Both the position numbers and the translations under genes were made by a program. Under the pieces are notes generated by a model, which saw only the letters and a program-made list of their open reading frames with translations, had not been told where the DNA came from and made no database searches. This document shows positions 14,181-18,636 of a stretch of 32,762 bases of DNA, one piece after another (position 1 is the first letter of the stretch; every line of letters begins with the position of its first letter). The stretch is from a virus: positions 1-32,762 of the IMG/VR virus record IMGVR_UViG_3300044972_000729; one strand, 5' to 3'.

Positions 14181-14209
14181 TTGACATAAAAATCAGGCTA
14201 GAGTAGAAT
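14181..14209 (+). promoter_or_regulatory. sigma70-type promoter
   Basis: TTGACA 14181-14186, 17-base spacer, TAGAAT 14204-14209. It should restart transcription of the tRNA array after the HNH gene. Confidence 0.8.
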
Positions 14210-14252
14210 TCATCTAAATAAACAAGGCAGTGAGTAATATCACTGCTATTTT

Positions 14253-14327
14253 GCCCTTATAGCTCAGTGGTAGAGCAACCGCCTTGTAAGCGGTAGGTCC
14301 CGTGTTCAAGTCATGGTGGGGGCACCA
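14253..14327 (+). tRNA. tRNA-Thr(TGT), copy 2
   Basis: Acceptor GCCCTTA/TGGGGGC, D-arm GCTC..GAGC, anticodon ACCGC-CTTGTAA-GCGGT, T-loop TTCAAGT, ACCA end. Confidence 0.92.
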
Positions 14328-14334
14328 ATTTTAT

Positions 14335-14410
14335 TCTCTTGTAGCTCAGTCGGTAGAGCGTTTGACTGTTAATCAAAATGTCCCTGGTTCGAGCCCAGGC
14401 GAGGGAGCCA
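14335..14410 (+). tRNA. tRNA-Asn(GTT), copy 2
   Basis: Acceptor TCTCTTG/CGAGGGA, D-arm GCTC..GAGC, anticodon TTTGA-CTGTTAA-TCAAA, T-arm CCTGG-TTCGAGC-CCAGG, GCCA end. Confidence 0.93.
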
Positions 14411-14430
14411 AACATCCTGTCAAATATTTC

Positions 14431-14459
14431 TTGACAAAAAATCAACAATCCTCTATAAT
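14431..14459 (+). promoter_or_regulatory. sigma70-type promoter
   Basis: TTGACA 14431-14436, 17 bases, TATAAT 14454-14459: full consensus. Directly upstream of tRNA-Arg(TCT). An orphan family E 3' end (ATCCTGTCAAAT) lies at 14414-14425. Confidence 0.9.
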
Positions 14460-14480
14460 AGAGACTACTTAAGAAATTCT

Positions 14481-14555
14481 CTGGCGTTCGTTCAACGGAT
14501 AGGACATGATTCTTCTAAAGTCATTATAGAGGTTCGATTCCTCTACGCCGGACCA
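14481..14555 (+). tRNA. tRNA-Arg(TCT)
   Basis: Acceptor CTGGCGT/ACGCCGG, D-arm GTTC..GGAC, anticodon TGATT-CTTCTAA-AGTCA, T-arm AGAGG-TTCGATT-CCTCT, ACCA end. Confidence 0.9.
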
Positions 14556-14564
14556 AAGGATATA

Positions 14565-14595
14565 GTTGTTGTAAAAATACAACAACAAATTTTTG
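14565..14595 (+). terminator. Probable weak terminator
   Basis: GTTGTTGTA / TACAACAAC hairpin with a four-base loop, followed by AAATTTTT. It overlaps the next promoter. Confidence 0.55.
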
Positions 14596-14621
14596 ACAAT
14601 AAATGGTGTTTAGTATATAAT
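14593..14621 (+). promoter_or_regulatory. sigma70-type promoter
   Basis: TTGACA 14593-14598, 17 bases beginning ATAAATGG, TATAAT 14616-14621. Confidence 0.88.
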
Positions 14622-14688
14622 ACATACTTAGATTGATTGAAGTAGTTCACGGAAACGGTAGCTTAAAGCTAGTAGACACAAAAAGTTC

Positions 14689-14717
14689 TTGACAATTAAT
14701 CTAAACAGTGTTATAAT
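14689..14717 (+). promoter_or_regulatory. Promoter of the hairpin array
   Basis: TTGACA 14689-14694, 17 bases, TATAAT 14712-14717. It is the second consensus promoter within 100 bases and faces about 950 bases of consecutive structured elements with only one tRNA-like unit among them. Confidence 0.88.
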
Positions 14718-14781
14718 AAACACATAGCAACAAACGATAGAGTCAGTTGCAACAAGTTCATTAAAAATTTAATTATGTAAT

Positions 14782-14863
14782 TTCTCGCTAAGACAACACC
14801 AAGCACGATCATGTTGCAAGGTGATAACAGTCCGCAATCTTGTGAAAGAAAGCGTAGCGAGAA
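14782..14863 (+). ncRNA. Hairpin element P0
   Basis: Perfect terminal stem TTCTCGCTA / TAGCGAGAA enclosing about 64 bases with an internal CACC/GGTG stem. The next element starts on the following base, so the two are tightly abutted. Confidence 0.6.
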
Positions 14864-14944
14864 GTTATATTGAAGCGCATTAAAACACGCCCCTAGTAGC
14901 AATAGCGAATCAAGGGTGAAATGCTGAGGGTGCTTCAATATAAC
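14864..14944 (+). ncRNA. Family P hairpin element P2
   Basis: Perfect 13-bp terminal stem GTTATATTGAAGC / GCTTCAATATAAC; inner stems GCATT/AATGC and CCCCT/AGGGTG. Followed within seven bases by P3. Confidence 0.7.
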
Positions 14945-14951
14945 AAAGAAT

Positions 14952-15039
14952 CCATATAAAAACACATTTAGGCCGGAGTTGATCGAAGGTTCCACGGGTG
15001 GGCTACGCCGGAATGCGTAGGTAGTGTGTTTCTATATGG
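14952..15039 (+). ncRNA. Family P hairpin element P3
   Basis: Terminal stem CCATATA.AAACACA / TGTGTTT.TATATGG with one A-C mismatch; the interior holds CCGG/CCGG and a GGTTCCACGGG loop. It carries the conserved family signature AAACACA on the 5' side and TAGTGTGTTT on the 3' side. Confidence 0.7.
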
Positions 15040-15112
15040 TAAATGTATAGCCTTCGGGAGCAGCAGAGGGGAGTAATTAACCCCAACCATAATCGGGAGT
15101 CATGACCCCGAT
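15040..15112. other. Two GC hairpins, no gene
   Basis: GGGG-AGTAATTAA-CCCC and ATCGGG-AGTCATGAC-CCCGAT are two nine-base-loop hairpins in a row. They join P3 to the tRNA-like unit that follows. Confidence 0.45.
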
Positions 15113-15185
15113 GAACTCGTAGTCTTCTAATGGTAGGATGCCTGTCGCGGGCGATGCGGGTTCGACCCCCGTCTACAATGAGTTC
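15113..15185 (+). tRNA. tRNA-like, possibly Asp(GTC)
   Basis: Long end helix GAACTC.GTAG / CTAC.GAGTTC with a three-base AAT bulge, D-arm TTC-TAATGGTA-GGA, an imperfect anticodon arm GCC-TGTCGCG-GGC, and a normal T-arm GCGGG-TTCGACC-CCCGT. No CCA is encoded. The anticodon register is unclear because U33 does not align with GTC in a seven-base loop; it may be a degenerate tRNA. Confidence 0.5.
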
Positions 15186-15186
15186 G

Positions 15187-15274
15187 CATATTGAAACACA
15201 CTATGACCTTTGTATCAGGGATGATTTAACTTTGGGATACGTCCCGGGGGAAGATGTTAGTGTGTTTCAATATG
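15187..15274 (+). ncRNA. Family P hairpin element P4
   Basis: Perfect 17-bp terminal inverted repeat, 15187-15203 with 15258-15274, built from CATATTG plus AAACACACTA and its complement. The interior can form GTATC/GATAC and GGGA/TCCC, which cross and could make a small pseudoknot. Confidence 0.75.
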
Positions 15275-15452
15275 GTAGTCTGGAAGCTGATCTGTATGTC
15301 AGCGGCAGTCGTTGAAGTCTGAAAGAACAAGGGATTCTATTACCGTGATACGTAGTACAGTTTCTGAGGATAGGATGGAGACTGTGATTAGACCACGTAC
15401 TGCGAGAAACGACGGTTCGAAACGCTAAAGTAACAAGACTCGTGGCAGACTC
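15275..15452. other. Structured spacer between P4 and P5
   Basis: 178 bases bounded by AGTCTG (15277) and CAGACT (15446). It contains GCTGA/TCAGC, the perfect stem ACAGT/ACTGT and a T-loop-like GGTTCGAAAC near 15414. It could be another tRNA-derived structured RNA; no coding capacity is supported. Confidence 0.4.
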
Positions 15453-15530
15453 CATATTGAAATACATTACTACAGTAGCAGGCGAAAGTCCTACGCTATA
15501 AGTTAAAACTAGGTAGTGTGTTTCAATATG
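15453..15530 (+). ncRNA. Family P hairpin element P5
   Basis: About 19 continuous pairs including G-U join CATATTGAAATACATTACT to GGTAGTGTGTTTCAATATG. The interior has TAGC/GCTA around AGG-CGAAAGT-CCT. A second potential 3' strand, GTAGTGTATTTGAATAT, follows at 15535-15551 and could compete for the same 5' strand. Confidence 0.72.
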
Positions 15531-15560
15531 ATTGGTAGTGTATTTGAATATAACAAAGAA

Positions 15561-15677
15561 GTTATATGTAAACTCTAGTGTAAATGTGCATGTCCCTATC
15601 ACAGGATCCTGTGATGTGTATACAGAGGGAAGGAACACGCGGCTCCAAAGGCAGATGCGAGTGAGTTTATATATAAC
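15561..15677 (+). ncRNA. Family P hairpin element P6
   Basis: Terminal stem GTTATATGTAAACTC / GAGTTTATATATAAC, 15 bp with one G-U. The interior holds an 18-base perfect palindrome ATCACAGGATCCTGTGAT within a TCCCT/AGGGA stem, then GGCTCCAAAGG, which echoes a Trp anticodon loop without a proper stem. Confidence 0.68.
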
Positions 15678-15684
15678 AGATAAT

Positions 15685-15759
15685 GTCGCATTAGACTTCT
15701 AGTGAGGTCATCACCCTTTCAAGGTGACTAGACGGGGGCAGAACCCGTATGCGACTCCA
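15685..15759 (+). tRNA. tRNA-Glu(TTC), copy 2
   Basis: Acceptor GTCGCAT/ATGCGAC, D-arm GAC..GTC, anticodon TCACC-CTTTCAA-GGTGA, T-stem ACGGG/CCCGT, TCCA end. The T-loop GGCAGAA lacks the TTC start, so D-loop/T-loop docking may be impaired. Confidence 0.78.
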
Positions 15760-15770
15760 AGTTTTTAAGA

Positions 15771-15836
15771 CGCAGATACGATTCACCTCCCTTTCACGGA
15801 GACGTATGAAACGTGGCTATTCTATGTAATTCTGCG
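15771..15836 (+). ncRNA. Hairpin with Glu-type anticodon arm
   Basis: Outer stem CGCAGA/TCTGCG, second stem ATACG/CGTAT, and an apical CTCC-CTTTCAC-GGAG whose loop carries TTC after U33, as in tRNA-Glu. No D- or T-arm. It directly follows the odd tRNA-Glu copy. Confidence 0.6.
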
Positions 15837-15874
15837 ACTGACAGGAAAGAATCCATATACTGTCTTCAAATTTT

Positions 15875-15960
15875 GGATGTGTAGGAAAACTGGTAACCCC
15901 AGAAGACTGTAAATCTTCCGCCTCGCGGCACTGTTGGTTCGACTCCAACTGCATCCACCA
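15875..15960 (+). tRNA. tRNA-Tyr(GTA), copy 2
   Basis: Class II: acceptor GGATGTG/TGCATCC, anticodon GAAGA-CTGTAAA-TCTTC, variable arm CGCCTCGCGGCACT, T-arm GTTGG-TTCGACT-CCAAC, ACCA end. Confidence 0.92.
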
Positions 15961-15973
15961 AGTTGATGATTTA

Positions 15974-16003
15974 GACGTTAGACTGAATGCGCTAGCAAAC
16001 GTC
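15974..16003 (+). ncRNA. Short hairpin between tRNAs
   Basis: GACGTT/AACGTC perfect 6-bp stem with an 18-base loop containing GCGCTAGC. Function unknown. Confidence 0.4.
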
Positions 16004-16030
16004 AATTAGGTGTGAAGCCTATCTTATTTT

Positions 16031-16108
16031 GCTTCGTTAGCATAGCTGGCCTAATGCGCTACCCTGTCACGGTAGAGATCAGGGGTTCAAATCCCCTACG
16101 AGGCGCCA
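16031..16108 (+). tRNA. tRNA-Asp(GTC), intact copy
   Basis: Acceptor GCTTCGT/ACGAGGC, D-arm GCAT..ATGC, anticodon CTACC-CTGTCAC-GGTAG, T-arm AGGGG-TTCAAAT-CCCCT, GCCA end. Confidence 0.93.
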
Positions 16109-16111
16109 AGT

Positions 16112-16290
16112 TTTGTAAGTGTAGATGTTGAGAAAGCATGGTGTCGAAAGCCATGTGAGAGAATGGTACGAGTCCAACAAAATTGCAACGCTCAAGTATC
16201 AACTATTACTACGTACCTCTATCCTGTCGGCCGCTTTAAAGAAAATACAGGTAGAATGGTAGCAATGAGTGAGGTGCTACTACTTACAAA
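16112..16290 (+). ncRNA. Large structured element P10
   Basis: 179 bases closed by TTTGTAAGT/ACTTACAAA. The 5' half alone can fold as a tRNA-like unit: TTTTGT/ACAAAA ends, a strong arm CATGGT-GTCGAAA-GCCATG with a CGA (Ser) anticodon position, and a T-loop-like TACGAGT. The 3' half has a 13-bp composite stem TACC.TCTA.CCTGT / ACAGG.TAGA.GGTA. The two end pairings share bases and exclude each other. Confidence 0.6.
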
Positions 16291-16299
16291 TTTATCAAT

Positions 16300-16373
16300 G
16301 CGGGGTTCGTAAAATGGCATTACCTTAGCCTTCCAAGCTAAAGTCAGGAGTTCGATTCTCCTACCCCGCTCCA
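16300..16373 (+). tRNA. tRNA-Gly(TCC)
   Basis: Acceptor GCGGGGT/ACCCCGC, D-arm GTA..TAC, anticodon TTAGC-CTTCCAA-GCTAA, T-arm AGGAG-TTCGATT-CTCCT, TCCA end. Its last 13 bases are also the C-terminal codons of the minus-strand HNH gene. Confidence 0.9.
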
Positions 16374-16639
16374 AGTTTATTCAAAATGTTCATTGCTCGG
16401 GTTCTTAATCTGTTTGTGAATTCACTTTCAGTCAGTACCCCTTTAGCAAGATTACATTTTCTACAAGTTACTTGTAGGTTATCGTATGTAGTTGGACCTC
16501 CCTTTGATTCTGGTATAACATGATCCATGTGTATCTCCGCATCACGCAGGTCTTCATCACAATATACACAATAATAGCCATCACGTTCTAGTACTCTACG
16601 GCGTAGATGTAATGGAATACGTGCTTTGTGTTGTAACAT
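16361..16639 (-). CDS. HNH endonuclease, minus strand
   Basis: A compact 92-residue HNH protein: CVYC (Cys24, Cys27), HMDHVIPESKGG (Asp39, His40), YDNLQ (Asn54) and CRKC (Cys59, Cys62) form a full McrA-type HNH module with a basic N-terminal helix. It is the only convincing minus-strand gene in the window. Its final residues LGAG and stop are read from the 3' end of tRNA-Gly(TCC), so it converges on and overlaps the tRNA. It is likely a homing nuclease that entered beside the tRNA. Its own ribosome site is weak. Confidence 0.88.
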   Translation of the reverse strand: MLQHKARIPLHLRRRVLERDGYYCVYCDEDLRDAEIHMDHVIPESKGGPTTYDNLQVTCRKCNLAKGVLTESEFTNRLRTRAMNILNKLGAG

Positions 16640-16679
16640 ATAAATATTTATATAATGGTCAACCTAATATTAAATTAGT

Positions 16680-16708
16680 TTGACAACAATTACTATTTGA
16701 TATATAAT
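16680..16708 (+). promoter_or_regulatory. sigma70-type promoter
   Basis: TTGACA 16680-16685, 17 bases, TATAAT 16703-16708. Restarts + strand transcription after the opposing HNH gene. Confidence 0.88.
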
Positions 16709-16722
16709 AGTAAGATGAATTT

Positions 16723-16809
16723 GCGACTGTGGTGGAATAGGTAGACACACCAGACTTAAAATCTGACGCTTGCAAGGGCGTACCGGTTCGATTCCGGTCA
16801 GTCGCACCA
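16723..16809 (+). tRNA. tRNA-Leu(TAA), normal class II
   Basis: Acceptor GCGACTG/CAGTCGC, D-arm GTG..CAC, anticodon CCAGA-CTTAAAA-TCTGA, 15-base variable arm, T-arm ACCGG-TTCGATT-CCGGT, ACCA end. It is the only Leu tRNA here with the expected long variable arm. Confidence 0.93.
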
Positions 16810-16972
16810 TAATATAGTGTATTCTTGTCATGTAAGGGATATAGCCTTCCCTTCATATTAAAATGAGCAAGTGCCACATCATGTTAGTAATCACCTATAA
16901 TAAGATTACTATATCTGAAGATGTACCACAAGGTACAGTGTGATGACAAACACTGGGAGTATACTATATTAT
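16810..16972 (+). ncRNA. Multi-hairpin RNA P9
   Basis: 163 bases closed by a 16-bp stem (16810-16824 side with 16957-16972) that continues as TTGTCAT/ATGACAA after a 3' bulge. Inside lie AAGGG/CCCTT, an 8-bp perfect hairpin TAGTAATC/GATTACTA, and GTACC/GGTAC. No ORF. The stem includes the GTGTA motif seen in family P. It fills a tRNA slot between Leu and Met. Confidence 0.7.
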
Positions 16973-16979
16973 GGAAATT

Positions 16980-17056
16980 GCCTCTATAGCACAATTGGTT
17001 AGTGCAAACGACTCATAATCGTTAGGTTACTGGTTCGAGTCCAGTTGGAGGCACCA
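16980..17056 (+). tRNA. tRNA-Met or tRNA-Ile2 (CAT), copy 2
   Basis: Acceptor GCCTCTA/TGGAGGC, D-arm GCAC..GTGC, anticodon AACGA-CTCATAA-TCGTT, T-arm ACTGG-TTCGAGT-CCAGT, ACCA end. May be the lysidine-type Ile tRNA, since another CAT tRNA exists. Confidence 0.9.
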
Positions 17057-17065
17057 AGTATTTAA

Positions 17066-17155
17066 GGAGCATTGGCCGAGTGGTCGAAGGCAGCGGCTTG
17101 CTAAGCCGTCCTCCCCGCAAGGGGAGCATAGGTTCGAATCCTATATGCTCCGCCA
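17066..17155 (+). tRNA. tRNA-Ser(GCT)
   Basis: Class II: acceptor GGAGCAT/ATGCTCC, anticodon GCGGC-TTGCTAA-GCCGT, variable hairpin CTCCCC/GGGGAG, T-arm ATAGG-TTCGAAT-CCTAT, GCCA end. Confidence 0.94.
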
Positions 17156-17185
17156 AGATTATGTAATTTTTAACAAGGAAACAAA

Positions 17186-17350
17186 ATGAAACCAGGTAAA
17201 ACTTTCAATCTATCTAAACGTAATAAAACAATGACAGCATTGTTTAAATTCACTGACCAAGCGCAACGTAATGCATTTAAGAATATGATGATCCAAGCGC
17301 AACTTGCAAGTGATGTTAAGGTAGCAAGAGAAAAGTCTGATCAAAAGTAA
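17186..17350 (+). CDS. Small hypothetical protein (54 aa)
   Basis: ATG with AAGGAAAC ribosome site; 54 residues, basic, predicted largely helical (central FTDQAQRNAFKNMMIQAQLASD). No recognised family. It lies alone between tRNA-Ser and tRNA-Cys and stops four bases before the latter. The clear ribosome site and codon pattern support a real gene. Confidence 0.7.
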   Translation: MKPGKTFNLSKRNKTMTALFKFTDQAQRNAFKNMMIQAQLASDVKVAREKSDQK

Positions 17351-17354
17351 TAAT

Positions 17355-17432
17355 GTGGGGATGGCAGAGCGGCCCAATGCAACAGTCTGCAAAACTGTAA
17401 ATCCGCGAGTTCAAATCTCGCTCCCTACTCCA
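17355..17432 (+). tRNA. tRNA-Cys(GCA)
   Basis: Acceptor GTGGGGA/TCCCTAC, anticodon ACAGT-CTGCAAA-ACTGT, T-arm GCGAG-TTCAAAT-CTCGC, TCCA end. Confidence 0.92.
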
Positions 17433-17440
17433 AATAAAGG

Positions 17441-17469
17441 TTGACAACAAACCTAAATTGTTGTATAAT
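17441..17469 (+). promoter_or_regulatory. sigma70-type promoter
   Basis: TTGACA 17441-17446, 17 bases, TATAAT 17464-17469. Confidence 0.88.
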
Positions 17470-17495
17470 ATATTTTTAAATGAAAGAGGTACTAT

Positions 17496-17522
17496 ATGAA
17501 ACGAAAATCTCGTAAACTATAG
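17496..17522 (+). CDS. Possible 8-residue basic peptide
   Basis: MKRKSRKL with AGAGG six bases upstream of the ATG, placed 26 bases after a consensus promoter and before the Lys tRNA hairpin. It may be a leader peptide whose translation affects the downstream fold, or chance. Confidence 0.3.
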   Translation: MKRKSRKL

Positions 17523-17534
17523 TGTCAATTACTG

Positions 17535-17672
17535 ACCCCGTATATGGTCAATGGTTGGCACATTAAAGACAATTTAATATGCACAACCCACGCTAAACTT
17601 TGATGGTGAAGTCCGGCCTCTTAAGCCGAGAGAACTCAGTTCAAGTCTGAGAGCGTGGACCATATACGGGGT
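17535..17672 (+). repeat. 15-bp inverted repeat around tRNA-Lys(CTT)
   Basis: ACCCCGTATATGGTC (17535-17549) is a perfect reverse complement of 17658-17672. The 3' arm covers the ACCA end of tRNA-Lys(CTT) and the first bases of tRNA-Lys(TTT), so in the primary transcript the arm could mask both tRNA ends. Confidence 0.75.
17588..17662 (+). tRNA. tRNA-Lys(CTT)
   Basis: Acceptor CCACGCT/AGCGTGG, D-arm ACTT..AAGT, anticodon CCGGC-CTCTTAA-GCCGA, T-arm CTCAG-TTCAAGT-CTGAG, ACCA end. Confidence 0.92.
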
Positions 17673-17742
17673 ATAGTGAAATGGTTATCACAGCAGACTT
17701 TTAATCTGCCAGTTCAGGGTTCGAGTCCCTGTGCCCCGACCA
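17667..17742 (+). tRNA. tRNA-Lys(TTT)
   Basis: Acceptor CGGGGTA/TGCCCCG, D-arm GTG..CAC, anticodon GCAGA-CTTTTAA-TCTGC, T-arm CAGGG-TTCGAGT-CCCTG, ACCA end; the CCA also starts the stem of P7. Confidence 0.93.
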
Positions 17743-17817
17743 TATGCAAACACATTGATTTCCCAGCGATATCGGATAAATCTCCGTAGCTATCGGCGTT
17801 AGTGTGTTTACATATGG
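17740..17817 (+). ncRNA. Family P hairpin element P7
   Basis: Terminal stem CCATATG.AAACACATT / AGTGTGTTT.CATATGG with one mismatch. Interior: CGATA/TATCG enclosing CGGA/TCCG. It overlaps the encoded CCA of tRNA-Lys(TTT) by three bases. Confidence 0.73.
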
Positions 17818-17820
17818 TAA

Positions 17821-17925
17821 CTATAGATAAACACATTAAGATGATGGTTCGAATCGATCCCAATGACCATAACGTATGTGCTGGTAGGTAGCTTAATGGT
17901 AAGAGCGTAGTGTGTTTTTCTATGG
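17821..17925 (+). ncRNA. Family P element P8, permuted tRNA-like
   Basis: An 18-bp terminal stem with one T-T mismatch, ending in AAACACATTA/TAGTGTGTTT. The interior reads first a T-arm-like GATGG-TTCGAAT-CGATC, then CCCAATGACCA resembling an acceptor 3' strand with CCA, a CATA-ACG-TATG hairpin, and then a D-arm GCTTAATGGTAAGAGC. T-arm before D-arm is the order of a circularly permuted tRNA, with the long stem in the place of the anticodon stem. Confidence 0.7.
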
Positions 17926-17943
17926 TAATAAATAAAGAATAAT

Positions 17944-18030
17944 GGAAGATAGGCTGCATGGCGCGGACACGGTCTTGAAAACCGTCCCACTGTTGACACG
18001 GTGACAGTTCGATTCTGTTATCTTCCTCCA
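17944..18030 (+). tRNA. tRNA-Ser(TGA), copy 2
   Basis: Class II: acceptor GGAAGAT/ATCTTCC, anticodon ACGGT-CTTGAAA-ACCGT, variable arm CACTG..CGGTG, T-loop TTCGATT, TCCA end. Confidence 0.92.
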
Positions 18031-18036
18031 AGTTAA

Positions 18037-18097
18037 GGATCGGTTCAGCAAATAATTATACATTTGACTTCTAATCAAAACCGTAAAAAAACGATCC
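18037..18097 (+). ncRNA. Family E element E4
   Basis: Terminal stem GGATCG/CGATCC, CAGCAAATAA box, tail TGTTATAT. The interior is TTTGA-CTTCTAA-TCAAA, a perfect anticodon-arm copy with the TCT (Arg) loop found in the real tRNA at 14481. Confidence 0.75.
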
Positions 18098-18105
18098 TGT
18101 TATAT

Positions 18106-18179
18106 ATCTCCTTAGTGTAATGGCAGCACAACGTTCTCCAAAAGCGTTTGTCTAGGTTCGAGTCCTAGAGGGGATGCCA
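18106..18179 (+). tRNA. tRNA-Trp(CCA), copy 2
   Basis: Acceptor ATCTCCT/AGGGGAT, D-arm GTG..CAC, anticodon ACGTT-CTCCAAA-AGCGT, T-arm CTAGG-TTCGAGT-CCTAG, GCCA end. Confidence 0.91.
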
Positions 18180-18191
18180 AAATTTAGTAAT

Positions 18192-18268
18192 GCGGATGTG
18201 GCGAAATTGGTAAACGCAGCGGTCTTAGAAGCCGTAAGCTGAGAGTTCGAGTCTCTCTATCCGCACCA
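18192..18268 (+). tRNA. tRNA-Leu(TAG) with short variable loop
   Basis: Acceptor GCGGATG/TATCCGC, D-arm GCG..CGC, anticodon GCGGT-CTTAGAA-GCCGT, five-base variable loop AAGCT, T-arm GAGAG-TTCGAGT-CTCTC, ACCA end. Third Leu tRNA here with a class I variable loop. Confidence 0.88.
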
Positions 18269-18327
18269 CAATGAAACTCGCCTTGATTGATGGCGTATAA
18301 TGAGATAAGTAATCAATCACAAATTTC

Positions 18328-18401
18328 GGGGGATTAGTATAATGGGATTACGGCAGCTTTGCAAGCTGTTTATAACAGTTCGATTCTGTTATCCTCCACC
18401 A
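18328..18401 (+). tRNA. tRNA-Ala(TGC), copy 2
   Basis: Acceptor GGGGGAT/ATCCTCC, D-arm GTA..TAC, anticodon GCAGC-TTTGCAA-GCTGT, T-arm AACAG-TTCGATT-CTGTT, ACCA end. Confidence 0.91.
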
Positions 18402-18407
18402 GGTTAA

Positions 18408-18461
18408 GGATGCTTCCAGCAAATAAAAAAACTTTTTTAAGTCAAAAGCAAAACAGCATCC
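18408..18461 (+). ncRNA. Family E element E5
   Basis: Terminal stem GGATGC/GCATCC, CAGCAAATAA box at nine bases, tail TGTTAAAT. The interior is A/T-rich with a weaker hairpin ACTT..AAGT; the loop approximates a Lys anticodon but the register is not clean. Confidence 0.7.
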
Positions 18462-18489
18462 TGTTAAATATGCGTGAATAATTAAATAT

Positions 18490-18564
18490 GCGTGATTAGT
18501 TCAGGGGAAGAACGCTACTGTGACATAGTAGAGGTGAAAAGTTCGAATCTTTTATCACGCACCA
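18490..18564 (+). tRNA. tRNA-Val(GAC)
   Basis: Acceptor GCGTGAT/ATCACGC, D-arm GTTC..GAAC, anticodon CTACT-GTGACAT-AGTAG, T-arm AAAAG-TTCGAAT-CTTTT, ACCA end. ATATGCGTGA just upstream (18467-18476) repeats its first bases. Confidence 0.9.
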
Positions 18565-18568
18565 AATT

Positions 18569-18636
18569 CGCATTTGTGGTTAAATGGTAGAATCCTATCT
18601 TGAAATGATAAATAAAGTTCAGAGTACAAAGATGCG
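18569..18636 (+). ncRNA. tRNA-like unit lacking T-arm (Phe-type loop)
   Basis: CGCATTTGT pairs with ACAAAGATGCG, a D-arm-like TTAAATGGTAGAA follows, then the arm TATC-TTGAAAT-GATA with GAA after U33. No T-arm is present. Its 3' strand is also the 5' strand of the next hairpin, so only one of the two can form. Confidence 0.5.
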
